DNA from: Acidobacteriota bacterium
GTDB lineage: Bacteria > Acidobacteriota > JAAYUB01 > JAMOQF01
Direction: 5' to 3'
DNA length: 34,658 bases
NCBI GenBank assembly: GCA_027064125.1
Contig: JAMOQF010000165.1
Coordinates: forward strand, 1 to 34,658
The position numbers were made by a program, and so were the translations under genes. The notes under the pieces are model-generated. The model was not told the DNA's origin, ran no database searches, and saw nothing but the letters and a program-made list of their open reading frames with translations. Shown here piece by piece: positions 26,892 to 34,658 of the stretch (within the stretch, counting starts at the first letter, position 1; each line of letters starts with the position of its first letter).

Positions 26892-27180
26892 TTTTTTTAT
26901 TTATCTCAGTATGGTTCTCTTTTCCATTGGGCTCATAGGGGTTCTTGTGAGGAGAAATTTGATAGTTATCTTTATGTTTATTGAGTTGATGCTAAATGCC
27001 GTAAATTTGTCATTTATAGCATATTCCTATAAATTAGGGCAGGTGGATGGTCAGATCTATGTCTTTTTTGTGATGGTTCTTGCTGCTGTTGAAGTTGCTG
27101 TTGGACTTGGTCTTATTATGTTAATTTATAGGAATAAGAAAAGCCTGGATGTGGATGAAATTAATATTATGAAGAATTAG
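26875..27180 (+). CDS. nuoK: NADH-quinone oxidoreductase subunit K
   Basis: NuoK is the small antiporter-like (MrpC-type) subunit of complex I. The 101-residue product has three helices and both conserved membrane glutamates, Glu37 (FIELMLNAVNLSF) and Glu73 (AAVEVAVGLGLIML), of the proton path. Several ATG codons precede; ATG 26875 gives the family N-terminus and length. It overlaps the end of nuoJ by 17 nt, so translation is coupled. Confidence 0.96.
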   Translation: MKITPDFFIYLSMVLFSIGLIGVLVRRNLIVIFMFIELMLNAVNLSFIAYSYKLGQVDGQIYVFFVMVLAAVEVAVGLGLIMLIYRNKKSLDVDEINIMKN

Positions 27181-27189
27181 AGGTAGAAA

Positions 27190-29136
27190 ATGAAGACCCT
27201 CTTAATTTTTATACCAATTTTGCCTCTTATAGGTTTTCTCTTAAATGGAATTTTTGGGAGAAGTTTCCCTAAGAAATTAGTACATAGAATAGCCATCACC
27301 ACAACTGGAATTTCCTTTTTGCTTGCAGTTATAACATTTTTTAAATTCCTTTCCCTGGATGTTGAAAGTTTGGTCTTTAACTATTTTACCTGGATTAAAG
27401 CAGGTGATTTTGTCGCAAATTTTGGATTTTTGCTGGATCCCCTTTCTATGGTTATGGTCCTTGTTGTGACTGGCGTTGGTTTTTTAATTCACGTATACAG
27501 TATAGGGTACATGTGGAATGATATAGGGTATAACAGATTTTTTGCCTATTTGAATCTCTTCATGTTTTCCATGTTAATTCTTGTTCTTGCCAATAACTAT
27601 CTTCTCCTTTTTGTTGGATGGGAAGGTGTAGGACTTTGTTCCTATCTTTTAATAGGATTTTATTTTCATAAAAAAAGTGCCTCCGATGCTGGTAAAAAGG
27701 CTTTTATTGTCAATAGAATAGGCGATTTTGGCTTTGTGGTTGGCCTAATGCTTATTTTCTTTACCTTTAGAACCATAGATTTTGAAAAGGTATTTTCTGA
27801 AATAGTTAATAGAGGTTATGGTGTTGAGGCTGGTTGGGGTGTGCTGACTGTAATAGGAGTACTACTTTTCATAGGTGCAACTGGTAAGAGTGCACAGATC
27901 CCCCTATATGTGTGGTTGCCAGATGCCATGGAGGGCCCAACACCAGTTTCTGCGTTAATCCATGCTGCCACCATGGTTACCGCTGGTGTATATATGATAA
28001 CCCGTTCAAATGCCATTTATTCAAGGGCTCCCCACGCTCTTTTTATCGTGGGGTTAATTGGTTCAATAACGGCGCTTTTTGCAGCAACCATTGGCATTTT
28101 TCAAAGAGATATTAAAAGAGTACTTGCCTATTCAACGGTGAGCCAACTTGGATACATGTTTACTGCTTTAGGGGTGCTTGCTTTTTCAGCGGGTATCTTC
28201 CATCTTATGACCCACGCCTTCTTTAAGGCTCTTTTATTTCTTGGCTCTGGTAGCGTAATTCTTGCTTTACACCATGAACAGGATATGCAGAACATGGGAG
28301 GCTTAAAGAAATATCTTCCCATAACCTGCTGGACAATGTGGGCTGCAACCCTTGCAATATCAGGTATCCCAATTTTTGCTGGTTTCTTTTCCAAAGATGA
28401 AATTTTATGGAGATCCTATTCAACACCTGTGAAAGGACATATGATTTTTTACATTCTTGGGACAGTAGCAGCGCTCATCACTGCTTTATATATGTTCAGA
28501 TTGATGTTTTTGACCTTCCATGGTAAGACAAGATTGCCTGAGGATAAATTAAGCCATGTGCATGAATCCCCTAAGAGTATGACAGGGGTATTAGTGGTTC
28601 TTGCAATTCTTTCCACAATAGGTGGATTTGTGGGAATGCCCGGTTGGACAAAAATACCAAATATTTTTGAAAACTTTCTTGAGCCTGTTTTTAAATTTAT
28701 GCCCCATAAGGGAATCGTTCATGCAGTTGAGGGACACTCTGCAGGGAATGAATTGTTGGTAACTCTTGTTTCTATTCTTGTTGCTGGAATAGGGGCTTTA
28801 ATAGCGTATATTATCTATTTGAAAAAAGAGGTTACTCCTGAGAAGGAAGAAAATCTTGGCCTGATATATAAGTTAATTTTCAATAAGTATTATGTGGATG
28901 AGATTTATAATTTCCTTGTGGTTCAACCCATTAAGTGGTTTAGTACAAATGTTTTATGGAAGATTGTGGATGTTTCAATAATTGATGGAATAGTTAATGG
29001 ATATGCATATCTAACCGAGGGATTGAGTGTTGGAGTTTCTAAAATTCAAAATGGTTTTATCAGATCTTATGTTGGATGGATTGCCCTTGGTGGTATTGGA
29101 ATATTATATTACATCTTAATAAACTTTATAAAGTAG
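27190..29136 (+). CDS. nuoL: NADH-quinone oxidoreductase subunit L
   Basis: NuoL is the distal antiporter-like proton-pumping subunit of complex I. The 648-residue product shows FVGWEGVGLCSYLLIGFYF with the key Glu145 and SAQIPLYVWLPDAMEGPTPV followed by SALIHAATMVTAGVY. It also has a C-terminal extension (about 520-648) containing a long amphipathic stretch (YYVDEIYNFLVVQPIKWFST) and a last helix, as expected of the NuoL lateral helix. This distinguishes it from NuoM/NuoN. Confidence 0.97.
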   Translation: MKTLLIFIPILPLIGFLLNGIFGRSFPKKLVHRIAITTTGISFLLAVITFFKFLSLDVESLVFNYFTWIKAGDFVANFGFLLDPLSMVMVLVVTGVGFLIHVYSIGYMWNDIGYNRFFAYLNLFMFSMLILVLANNYLLLFVGWEGVGLCSYLLIGFYFHKKSASDAGKKAFIVNRIGDFGFVVGLMLIFFTFRTIDFEKVFSEIVNRGYGVEAGWGVLTVIGVLLFIGATGKSAQIPLYVWLPDAMEGPTPVSALIHAATMVTAGVYMITRSNAIYSRAPHALFIVGLIGSITALFAATIGIFQRDIKRVLAYSTVSQLGYMFTALGVLAFSAGIFHLMTHAFFKALLFLGSGSVILALHHEQDMQNMGGLKKYLPITCWTMWAATLAISGIPIFAGFFSKDEILWRSYSTPVKGHMIFYILGTVAALITALYMFRLMFLTFHGKTRLPEDKLSHVHESPKSMTGVLVVLAILSTIGGFVGMPGWTKIPNIFENFLEPVFKFMPHKGIVHAVEGHSAGNELLVTLVSILVAGIGALIAYIIYLKKEVTPEKEENLGLIYKLIFNKYYVDEIYNFLVVQPIKWFSTNVLWKIVDVSIIDGIVNGYAYLTEGLSVGVSKIQNGFIRSYVGWIALGGIGILYYILINFIK

Positions 29137-29151
29137 AGAAGGGTAGATATA

Positions 29152-30720
29152 ATGAGTAATGTTATAAGTTTAACAATATTTACTCCGGTTTTAGGTTCCA
29201 TTCTCCTGATGCTTTTCCCCAAAAAGAGGGACACTGGAATTAAAGTTGCTGCCTTTATATTTTCAATTTTTACATTTGTAATTTCCCTCATTCTTCTTTT
29301 TAGATTTAATTCTTCTCTTTCCAGTTATCAACTTGTGGAATTTCATAAGTGGATATCCTTTGAGAAATTTAATATCAATTACTATGTGGGGATTGATGGT
29401 ATATCTCTTTTTCTGGTGCTTTTGACAACATTTATAACTCCCATCGCAATTTTAGGGTCCTGGTCCATAAAAAAGAATTTAAGAGAATATATGATTTTCA
29501 TGCTTTTGCTTGAATCGGGAATCATAGGTGTATTTGTTTCTCTTGATCTTGTGCTGTTTTACCTTTTCTGGGAAATTATGCTTGTCCCCATGTACTTTTT
29601 AATTGGTGTTTGGGGTGGAGAAAACAGAATTTATGCAGCTGTGAAGTTTTTTATTTATACCATGGTGGGCTCACTGCTCATGCTTGTTGGAATAATATAT
29701 CTTTTTTACATACATGGGGTTCAGACTGGATTTTTTACCTTTTCTCTACCAGATATTTTAAGTGCCCTTTTAAGTGGTCGAATGGTTTTACCATTTGATG
29801 TGGAACTCTTTCTCTTTATAGCCTTTGCACTTGCTTTTGCCATTAAGGTTCCTATTTTCCCATTTCACACATGGCTTCCAGATGCCCATGTTGAGGCGCC
29901 AACAGCTGGTTCTGTCATACTTGCAGGAGTTTTACTTAAGATGGGTACCTATGGTTTTTTAAGATTTTGTTTACCCCTTTTCCCAAAGGCTTCCATAAAA
30001 ATGGCTCCAATTTTCATGACCCTTGCTGTTATAGGAATTATTTATGGTGCACTTGTTGCCATGGTGCAACCTGATTTAAAGAAACTTGTTGCCTATTCTT
30101 CTGTGAGCCATCTGGGGTATGTAGTACTTGGAATTTTTGCTTTTAACTTGTATGGCTTTGAAGGTGCCACAATTCAGATGGTAAATCACGGAATTTCTAC
30201 AGGGGCATTGTTCTTGTTGGTGGGAATGATTTATGACAGAAGGCATACGAGACTGATATCTGAATTTGGTGGGCTTGCACATAAAATGCCAATATATTCC
30301 ACCTTTTTTATGATAATTACTTTAAGTTCAATAGGTCTTCCGGGATTAAATGGATTTGTGGGAGAAATACTTGTCCTTCAGGGAACATTTTTTGCCAATA
30401 AGACCTTTGCGATACTTGCTGCAAGTGGAATGATACTTTCTGCTGTATATATGCTCTGGATGTATCAGAGGGTACATTTTGGAAAACTTGAGAATCCAGC
30501 CAATGAAAAATTGAATGATCTTGTTCCAAGGGAAATTTTAATGCTTGCCTTTATGGTTATTTTTGTGGTGTGGATTGGCGTTTATTCAAGTTCTTTTCTC
30601 AGACCCATGGATGCAAGTTTGAAAAAGGTTGTAAATATTGTTCAAAGGGCAAAGAACGGCAGTGATAACCTTTATCAAAAGAAAATATTAACAGAAAATA
30701 ATGTGAGGGTGAAAAATTGA
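29152..30720 (+). CDS. nuoM: NADH-quinone oxidoreductase subunit M
   Basis: NuoM is the middle antiporter-like subunit of complex I. The 522-residue product has about 14 helices. It includes FYLFWEIMLVPMYFLIGVWG with the conserved Glu141, the proton-channel lysine helix KVPIFPFHTWLPDAHVEAPT, AGSVILAGVLLKMGTYGF and LKKLVAYSSVSHLGY. It lies 15 nt after nuoL, and its stop is overlapped by the nuoN start. Confidence 0.97.
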   Translation: MSNVISLTIFTPVLGSILLMLFPKKRDTGIKVAAFIFSIFTFVISLILLFRFNSSLSSYQLVEFHKWISFEKFNINYYVGIDGISLFLVLLTTFITPIAILGSWSIKKNLREYMIFMLLLESGIIGVFVSLDLVLFYLFWEIMLVPMYFLIGVWGGENRIYAAVKFFIYTMVGSLLMLVGIIYLFYIHGVQTGFFTFSLPDILSALLSGRMVLPFDVELFLFIAFALAFAIKVPIFPFHTWLPDAHVEAPTAGSVILAGVLLKMGTYGFLRFCLPLFPKASIKMAPIFMTLAVIGIIYGALVAMVQPDLKKLVAYSSVSHLGYVVLGIFAFNLYGFEGATIQMVNHGISTGALFLLVGMIYDRRHTRLISEFGGLAHKMPIYSTFFMIITLSSIGLPGLNGFVGEILVLQGTFFANKTFAILAASGMILSAVYMLWMYQRVHFGKLENPANEKLNDLVPREILMLAFMVIFVVWIGVYSSSFLRPMDASLKKVVNIVQRAKNGSDNLYQKKILTENNVRVKN

Positions 30721-32183
30721 GTACAAAGAGTTTAATATATGTATCATTTTTACCTGAAATAATACTTGGGGCTTTTGCACTTTTGATAATGTGTGTGGAC
30801 CCCTTTTTAAAAAAGAGGGAAAAGGTATTCTCCACAATAATATCCATCTTTGCCATTGTGGTTGCCTTTATCTCCAACTTGCTCTTTTTGTCCCGTGATG
30901 CTTCTTTAATTACTTTTAATGGAATGATATATTTTGATTTTTATTCTAATTTATTAAGGGGACTTTTTCTGCTTATTGGTTTTCTTGTATCCCTTTTTGC
31001 CTTTAAATATATTGAAAGGGAAGATCTCTTTCCCGGAGAATTTTCTTCACTCTTACTCTTTGCGCTTATAGGAATGGATTTAATGGCAATATCTGCCAAT
31101 TTGATAATGACATTTATTGGACTTGAGATTTTATCCATGTCCACATATATTCTCGCAGGTTTTAAGAGAAAAAATCTAAAGTCCAATGAATCTGCCCTTA
31201 AGTACTTTATCTTAGGTGGGGTCTCATCTGCCATACTTTTGTACGGTATTTCTTTTCTCTATGGATTTACTGGTACACTATCCTACAGGGGTATTGCTAA
31301 TGTTCTTTCAAAGGGAAGTGGCTTTATTGGCAGTCCCCTTCTTTTTCTTGGAATGGGAATGATCCTTGTGGGATTTGGATTTAAAATAGCCCTTGCTCCA
31401 TTTCATGTGTGGACTCCAGATGTATATGAAGGGGCTCCAACGGTGGTGAGTGGCTTCATGTCCGTTGGGCCAAAGGCTGCTGGATATGCTGCCCTTTTGA
31501 GGATTGTATTTCAGATATTTCCCTTTACCTTACCCCTCTGGAGAGAACTCTTTGTTTATTCTGCAATTCTCACCATGTTAATAGGAAATTTGGGTGCTAT
31601 AATTCAGAAAAATGTTAAAAGATTGCTTGGATATTCTTCCATTGCTCATGCTGGATATATGCTTCTTGGGATTATTGCAGCGGATGTCATGGGGATGAGT
31701 GGAATTATCTTTTACCTTTTTGCCTACCTGTTCATGAATTTGGGTGCCTTTGGTGTGATTTCTATTTTTGAGGGTAAAGGTGAAAAATTTGTAACTATAG
31801 ATGATTACAGGGGGATAGGTTTTAAATATCCTCAACTTACATTCCCCCTTTCAATATTTTTGCTTTCCCTTGCAGGCATTCCCTTGACTGCAGGATTTGT
31901 GGGAAAATTTGTTCTATTTGGGGCGGCCCTTATGGAAAATCACATGGGACTTGTTTTAATTGCTATCCTTGCCAGTTTAATAAGTGTTTATTACTACTTG
32001 AAGGTAATAGTCTATATGTTTATGAAATCACCTATTATTGAAGGTGAAGAAATAGAGGTAAGGTATTCAGGTGTTGCACTGTTTTCAGTTTTGGTGTGTG
32101 CCTTTTTTGTGCTTTATCTGGGGCTGTTTCCATCATACCTTTTGAACTTGTCAAAAGAAGCGGTGGTTTTTCTTGGGATTTAA
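30717..32183 (+). CDS. nuoN: NADH-quinone oxidoreductase subunit N
   Basis: NuoN is the proximal antiporter-like subunit of complex I. The 488-residue product has FIGLEILSMSTYILAGF with Glu137, KIALAPFHVWTPDVYEGAPT and KRLLGYSSIAHAGYMLLGI. The TTG start overlaps the nuoM stop (TTGA) and is supported by GAGGGTG (30705-30711) with 5 nt spacing. It completes the nuoJKLMN block. Genes for the peripheral arm and nuoH are not in the window. Confidence 0.97.
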   Translation: MSTKSLIYVSFLPEIILGAFALLIMCVDPFLKKREKVFSTIISIFAIVVAFISNLLFLSRDASLITFNGMIYFDFYSNLLRGLFLLIGFLVSLFAFKYIEREDLFPGEFSSLLLFALIGMDLMAISANLIMTFIGLEILSMSTYILAGFKRKNLKSNESALKYFILGGVSSAILLYGISFLYGFTGTLSYRGIANVLSKGSGFIGSPLLFLGMGMILVGFGFKIALAPFHVWTPDVYEGAPTVVSGFMSVGPKAAGYAALLRIVFQIFPFTLPLWRELFVYSAILTMLIGNLGAIIQKNVKRLLGYSSIAHAGYMLLGIIAADVMGMSGIIFYLFAYLFMNLGAFGVISIFEGKGEKFVTIDDYRGIGFKYPQLTFPLSIFLLSLAGIPLTAGFVGKFVLFGAALMENHMGLVLIAILASLISVYYYLKVIVYMFMKSPIIEGEEIEVRYSGVALFSVLVCAFFVLYLGLFPSYLLNLSKEAVVFLGI

Positions 32184-32195
32184 TTTGGTATCGGT

Positions 32196-33971
32196 ATGAC
32201 ATCTGGGAGATATTTTTTTTTCTGTTACCTTATTTTCTTTCTTTTTCTATTTTTCCCCCTTTCTTCTGATTATAGAATAAAGGGAGAGTCTATCTCTGTT
32301 GAATCCTCAGTTTCCTTTTCTGAACTCTTTGGTGTGGGAGATGTTATTGAAATAAAACCGTATGAAGGCATGACCCTTGGGGATATTTTTAAAATAAGTG
32401 GTATAGTGGATATAAATGACAGAAATGGTTTTGGAATTTATGGAGATGTAAGGATGAGGGGGAGCACCTTCTCTCAGGTTTTGATCTGCATTGACGGAAT
32501 TCCAATTTATAATTACTACAGTGCCCATTTAAATTTAACCCTTCCTGTCAGTCCTGAATTAATTGAGAAGATTGAGGTGATACCAGGCCCTTCAGGTTCA
32601 ATTTTTGGGGCAAATGGAATTGGAGGGGTGATAAATATAATTACTAAGAGGGATGCCAAAAAAGGAAGTAGCATATCCCTTTCTGCCGGAAGTAATTCTC
32701 TCTTTAAAATAACCGCAGGTGGTGAGTATGAAAGGGGAAAAAATGGGATTTTATTTTCCCTTTCATTAAATAGAAGAGATGGATTTATATATGATAGGGA
32801 TTATACTGTAAAAAAGGGAAACTTTTTTCATATCTATGAAAATGGCGATTTTAAATTTTATTCAAAGTTTATGGTTGGGGATTATAAAATAGGCGAAAAC
32901 AATTTCTTTGCTTCATTTCCTTCGTATGAAAGGATTAAAAACTATATTTCGTTTTTTTCAATGGAAAAAGGTGGTGATAGACTTGATTTATCTCTGTCCA
33001 GATGTGATGATGAATTTATTTTGGTAAGAGATAATCCTCAAATTTTTAGTACGGAAAATCAAACTGAAAATGTGATTTTAAGATATACCCACGTAGGGAA
33101 TCTCTTTGGAAAAATTTCCTTCAGATTTCTGGCTGACCTTAGGAGTCACTATTTAGACAGTATAACTATGGAGAGCCATTCCTTCAAAAATTTTGGTGTG
33201 GGAGCGATCCTTTCATCATATTTAATTGGAAATCTCAGGGGAAATTTTGCCCTGAGGTATGACTACTTTTCAATATTTAACAATAGATTAACCGGTGGAT
33301 TTTCTTTAATTTATGACTTTGGCAAAAATAGAAAAATTTCCCTTTCGGTGGAAAGTGGCTACAGGGTACCTTCTTTTGTGGAATTATACTACAACTCTCC
33401 TTCCAATCATGGAAATCCTCAACTTAAACCTGAAACTTCTCTTGGGGAAAATTTTTCCCTGCAATTTGGCAGAAAAATTAAATATAAGTTTTCCCTTTTT
33501 TATAGGAGAGACAGAAGACTAATTGATTGGATTTATGTAAATAGAAGTTTTTGGAAGGCTTTGAATGTATCCGCTGTCAATATATATGGATTGGAATTTA
33601 ACATGGGGTATTCTTCAGATTTTTTCTCAGTGAATTTTTTCTATAGTCATATAAACGAGGAATTTTGCGGTGCTGATTTCCTTCTCTTAAAGTATGGAAG
33701 AGAATATATGAAAGATAAATTTAAAACTGAGATGTCCATAAAGGTATATAAAGAGTTGAAAATTAACTCCATTTTTTATTTCGGAAATAAAAGTTACGGG
33801 GAAAAATTTTTTCCTGTGGATTTTTCCATAAAGAAGGAATTAAAGGTGGGGAATTTTTTCATAGAAGTTAAAAATGTTTTCGATGAAAGATATGAGAGCA
33901 TGAAGGGGATAGTGGCTCCGTTTAGAAGTTTTGAGATTGGCTTTAACTTAATATCAGGAGGAGGCATTTAA
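32196..33971 (+). CDS. TonB-dependent outer-membrane receptor
   Basis: These receptors import bound substrates (metal chelates, cobalamin, glycans) using TonB-ExbBD energy. The 591-residue product has a signal peptide (about 1-24) and a plug domain with MRGSTFSQVLICIDGIPIYN and IEKIEVIPGPSGSIFGANGI plus GGVINIITK. A barrel of alternating strands follows, including SGYRVPSFVELYYNSP and NPQLKPETSLGENFSLQFG. Length resembles BtuB-class receptors, but the substrate cannot be told and no clear TonB box is visible near the mature N-terminus. It ends ISGGGI rather than with an aromatic residue. It lies 12 nt after nuoN, so it may be in the same transcript. Confidence 0.93.
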   Translation: MTSGRYFFFCYLIFFLFLFFPLSSDYRIKGESISVESSVSFSELFGVGDVIEIKPYEGMTLGDIFKISGIVDINDRNGFGIYGDVRMRGSTFSQVLICIDGIPIYNYYSAHLNLTLPVSPELIEKIEVIPGPSGSIFGANGIGGVINIITKRDAKKGSSISLSAGSNSLFKITAGGEYERGKNGILFSLSLNRRDGFIYDRDYTVKKGNFFHIYENGDFKFYSKFMVGDYKIGENNFFASFPSYERIKNYISFFSMEKGGDRLDLSLSRCDDEFILVRDNPQIFSTENQTENVILRYTHVGNLFGKISFRFLADLRSHYLDSITMESHSFKNFGVGAILSSYLIGNLRGNFALRYDYFSIFNNRLTGGFSLIYDFGKNRKISLSVESGYRVPSFVELYYNSPSNHGNPQLKPETSLGENFSLQFGRKIKYKFSLFYRRDRRLIDWIYVNRSFWKALNVSAVNIYGLEFNMGYSSDFFSVNFFYSHINEEFCGADFLLLKYGREYMKDKFKTEMSIKVYKELKINSIFYFGNKSYGEKFFPVDFSIKKELKVGNFFIEVKNVFDERYESMKGIVAPFRSFEIGFNLISGGGI

Positions 33972-33973
33972 CC

Positions 33974-34658
33974 TTGAAAATAAAAATAGTTGCCTCAGAT
34001 TCAATGGGGGTTAGATCACTTGCCACAATTTTTGAATGTGGTGGTGTGAAAATTGCCATAGACCCCGGAATAGCCCTTTCTCCGAAGAGGTTTGGACTTC
34101 CACCACATAAGAAGGAATTGGAGAAATTTAGAATTTTAAGAAATAAACTATTTGAAGAGGTTTCAGATTGTGAGTTTATTTTTATTTCCCACTACCACCA
34201 CGACCACTTTGTACCTTTTTATAAAAAGGATTATGTGGTATCAGGATTTTCCTTTGCAGAAAAAATTTACACAGGTAAGAAGGTATTTTTAAAAAGTCCC
34301 TATGAGAATATGAACTACAATCAAAAACAAAGGGGGAAAAAGTTGATAAAGGAATTTAAAAAAAGGGAAGTTTCTTTTGAGATACTTGAAGGTGAAATTG
34401 GTGAAAATTATCCCATTGATTTTTACTCTGTCCTAACCCATGGAGGGAGTAAAGAGAGGGGAGGTGTTGGAGTAGTTGGCTTTGTATGTGGTAGAGAAAA
34501 ATTTCTCTACTGTAGTGACTGTCAATTTATGGATGAAAATGTGTGTGAAATGGCACTTCAACTTAAACCCGATGTACTTCTTTCCTCAGGTCCACCAATC
34601 TATCTTGAAAACTTCAGGGAGGAGGATGAAAAAAAGTCAATTTCAATAATAAAAAGGG
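33974..34658 (+). CDS. UPF0282 (COG2248) metallo-beta-lactamase-fold protein, 3' end outside the window
   Basis: The reading frame is open to the right edge (228 complete codons). From TTG 33974, with AGGAGGAGG 9 nt upstream, it reads (M)KIKIVASDSMGVRSLATIFE, then IAIDPGIALSPKRFGLPPH. It then has the zinc motif H73-Y-H75-H-D77-H78 in ISHYHHDHFVPF, with further likely ligands in LTHGGSK and YCSDCQ. The GVRSLAT / DPG..L.PKR.GLPPH pair is diagnostic of UPF0282, predicted metal-dependent hydrolases that I know mainly from archaea. The substrate is unknown. It follows the receptor gene by 2 nt. Confidence 0.9.
   Translation, partial: MKIKIVASDSMGVRSLATIFECGGVKIAIDPGIALSPKRFGLPPHKKELEKFRILRNKLFEEVSDCEFIFISHYHHDHFVPFYKKDYVVSGFSFAEKIYTGKKVFLKSPYENMNYNQKQRGKKLIKEFKKREVSFEILEGEIGENYPIDFYSVLTHGGSKERGGVGVVGFVCGREKFLYCSDCQFMDENVCEMALQLKPDVLLSSGPPIYLENFREEDEKKSISIIKR

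Noticed and set aside
1-34658. tRNA or rRNA genes
   Set aside because: I found no cloverleaf-like or rRNA-like segment in any of the intergenic gaps, most of which are under 30 nt.

Overview
The window is an AT-rich bacterial segment. Essentially all supported genes lie on the + strand. Its core is a nearly complete, canonically ordered str/S10/spc/alpha ribosomal supercluster. A TonB-dependent receptor at the right end and the membrane arm of respiratory complex I indicate a diderm (Gram-negative-type) respiring bacterium. The Cys4 forms of S14, S4 and Adk and the Cys3His form of L36 are present. GTG and TTG starts are common. The phylum cannot be fixed from the sequence alone; the style of the secreted subtilisin reminds me of Acidobacteriota or Aminicenantes, but that is only a guess.

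Layout. (1) 1-4654: a large secreted S8 protease, cut by the left edge. (2) 4709-5721: a DUF218 (YdcF/SanA-like) protein and a small four-helix membrane protein, overlapping by 1 nt. (3) 5730-8818: a consensus promoter, then rpsL-rpsG-[intrinsic-terminator-like hairpin]-fusA. (4) 8838-24181: a second promoter, a structured leader, then rpsJ-rplC-rplD-rplW-rplB-rpsS-rplV-rpsC-rplP-rpmC-rpsQ-rplN-rplX-rplE-rpsN-rpsH-rplF-rplR-rpsE-rpmD-rplO-secY-adk-map-infA-rpmJ-rpsM-rpsK-rpsD-rpoA-rplQ. No tuf gene lies between fusA and rpsJ, and rpoBC is not upstream of rpsL. (5) 24182-25224: about 1 kb without genes. It holds six degenerate tandem units of about 111 bp containing a recurring TCTGGCA motif, and ends in a very strong intrinsic terminator. 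(6) 25251-26318: a short Hsp20 and an exported protein of unknown function. (7) 26320-32183: a promoter followed by nuoJKLMN only. (8) 32196-34658: a TonB-dependent outer-membrane receptor and a UPF0282 (COG2248) metallo-beta-lactamase-fold protein, cut by the right edge.

Together the genes make the translation and secretion core: ribosome, EF-G, IF-1, SecY, methionine aminopeptidase, adenylate kinase and RNA polymerase alpha. They are followed by the proton-pumping arm of complex I, whose peripheral arm and nuoH must be encoded elsewhere. The least explained parts are the 1-kb repeat array with its terminator, the foldable rpsJ leader, the hairpin between rpsG and fusA, and the neighbouring acidic additions to RpoA and L17.
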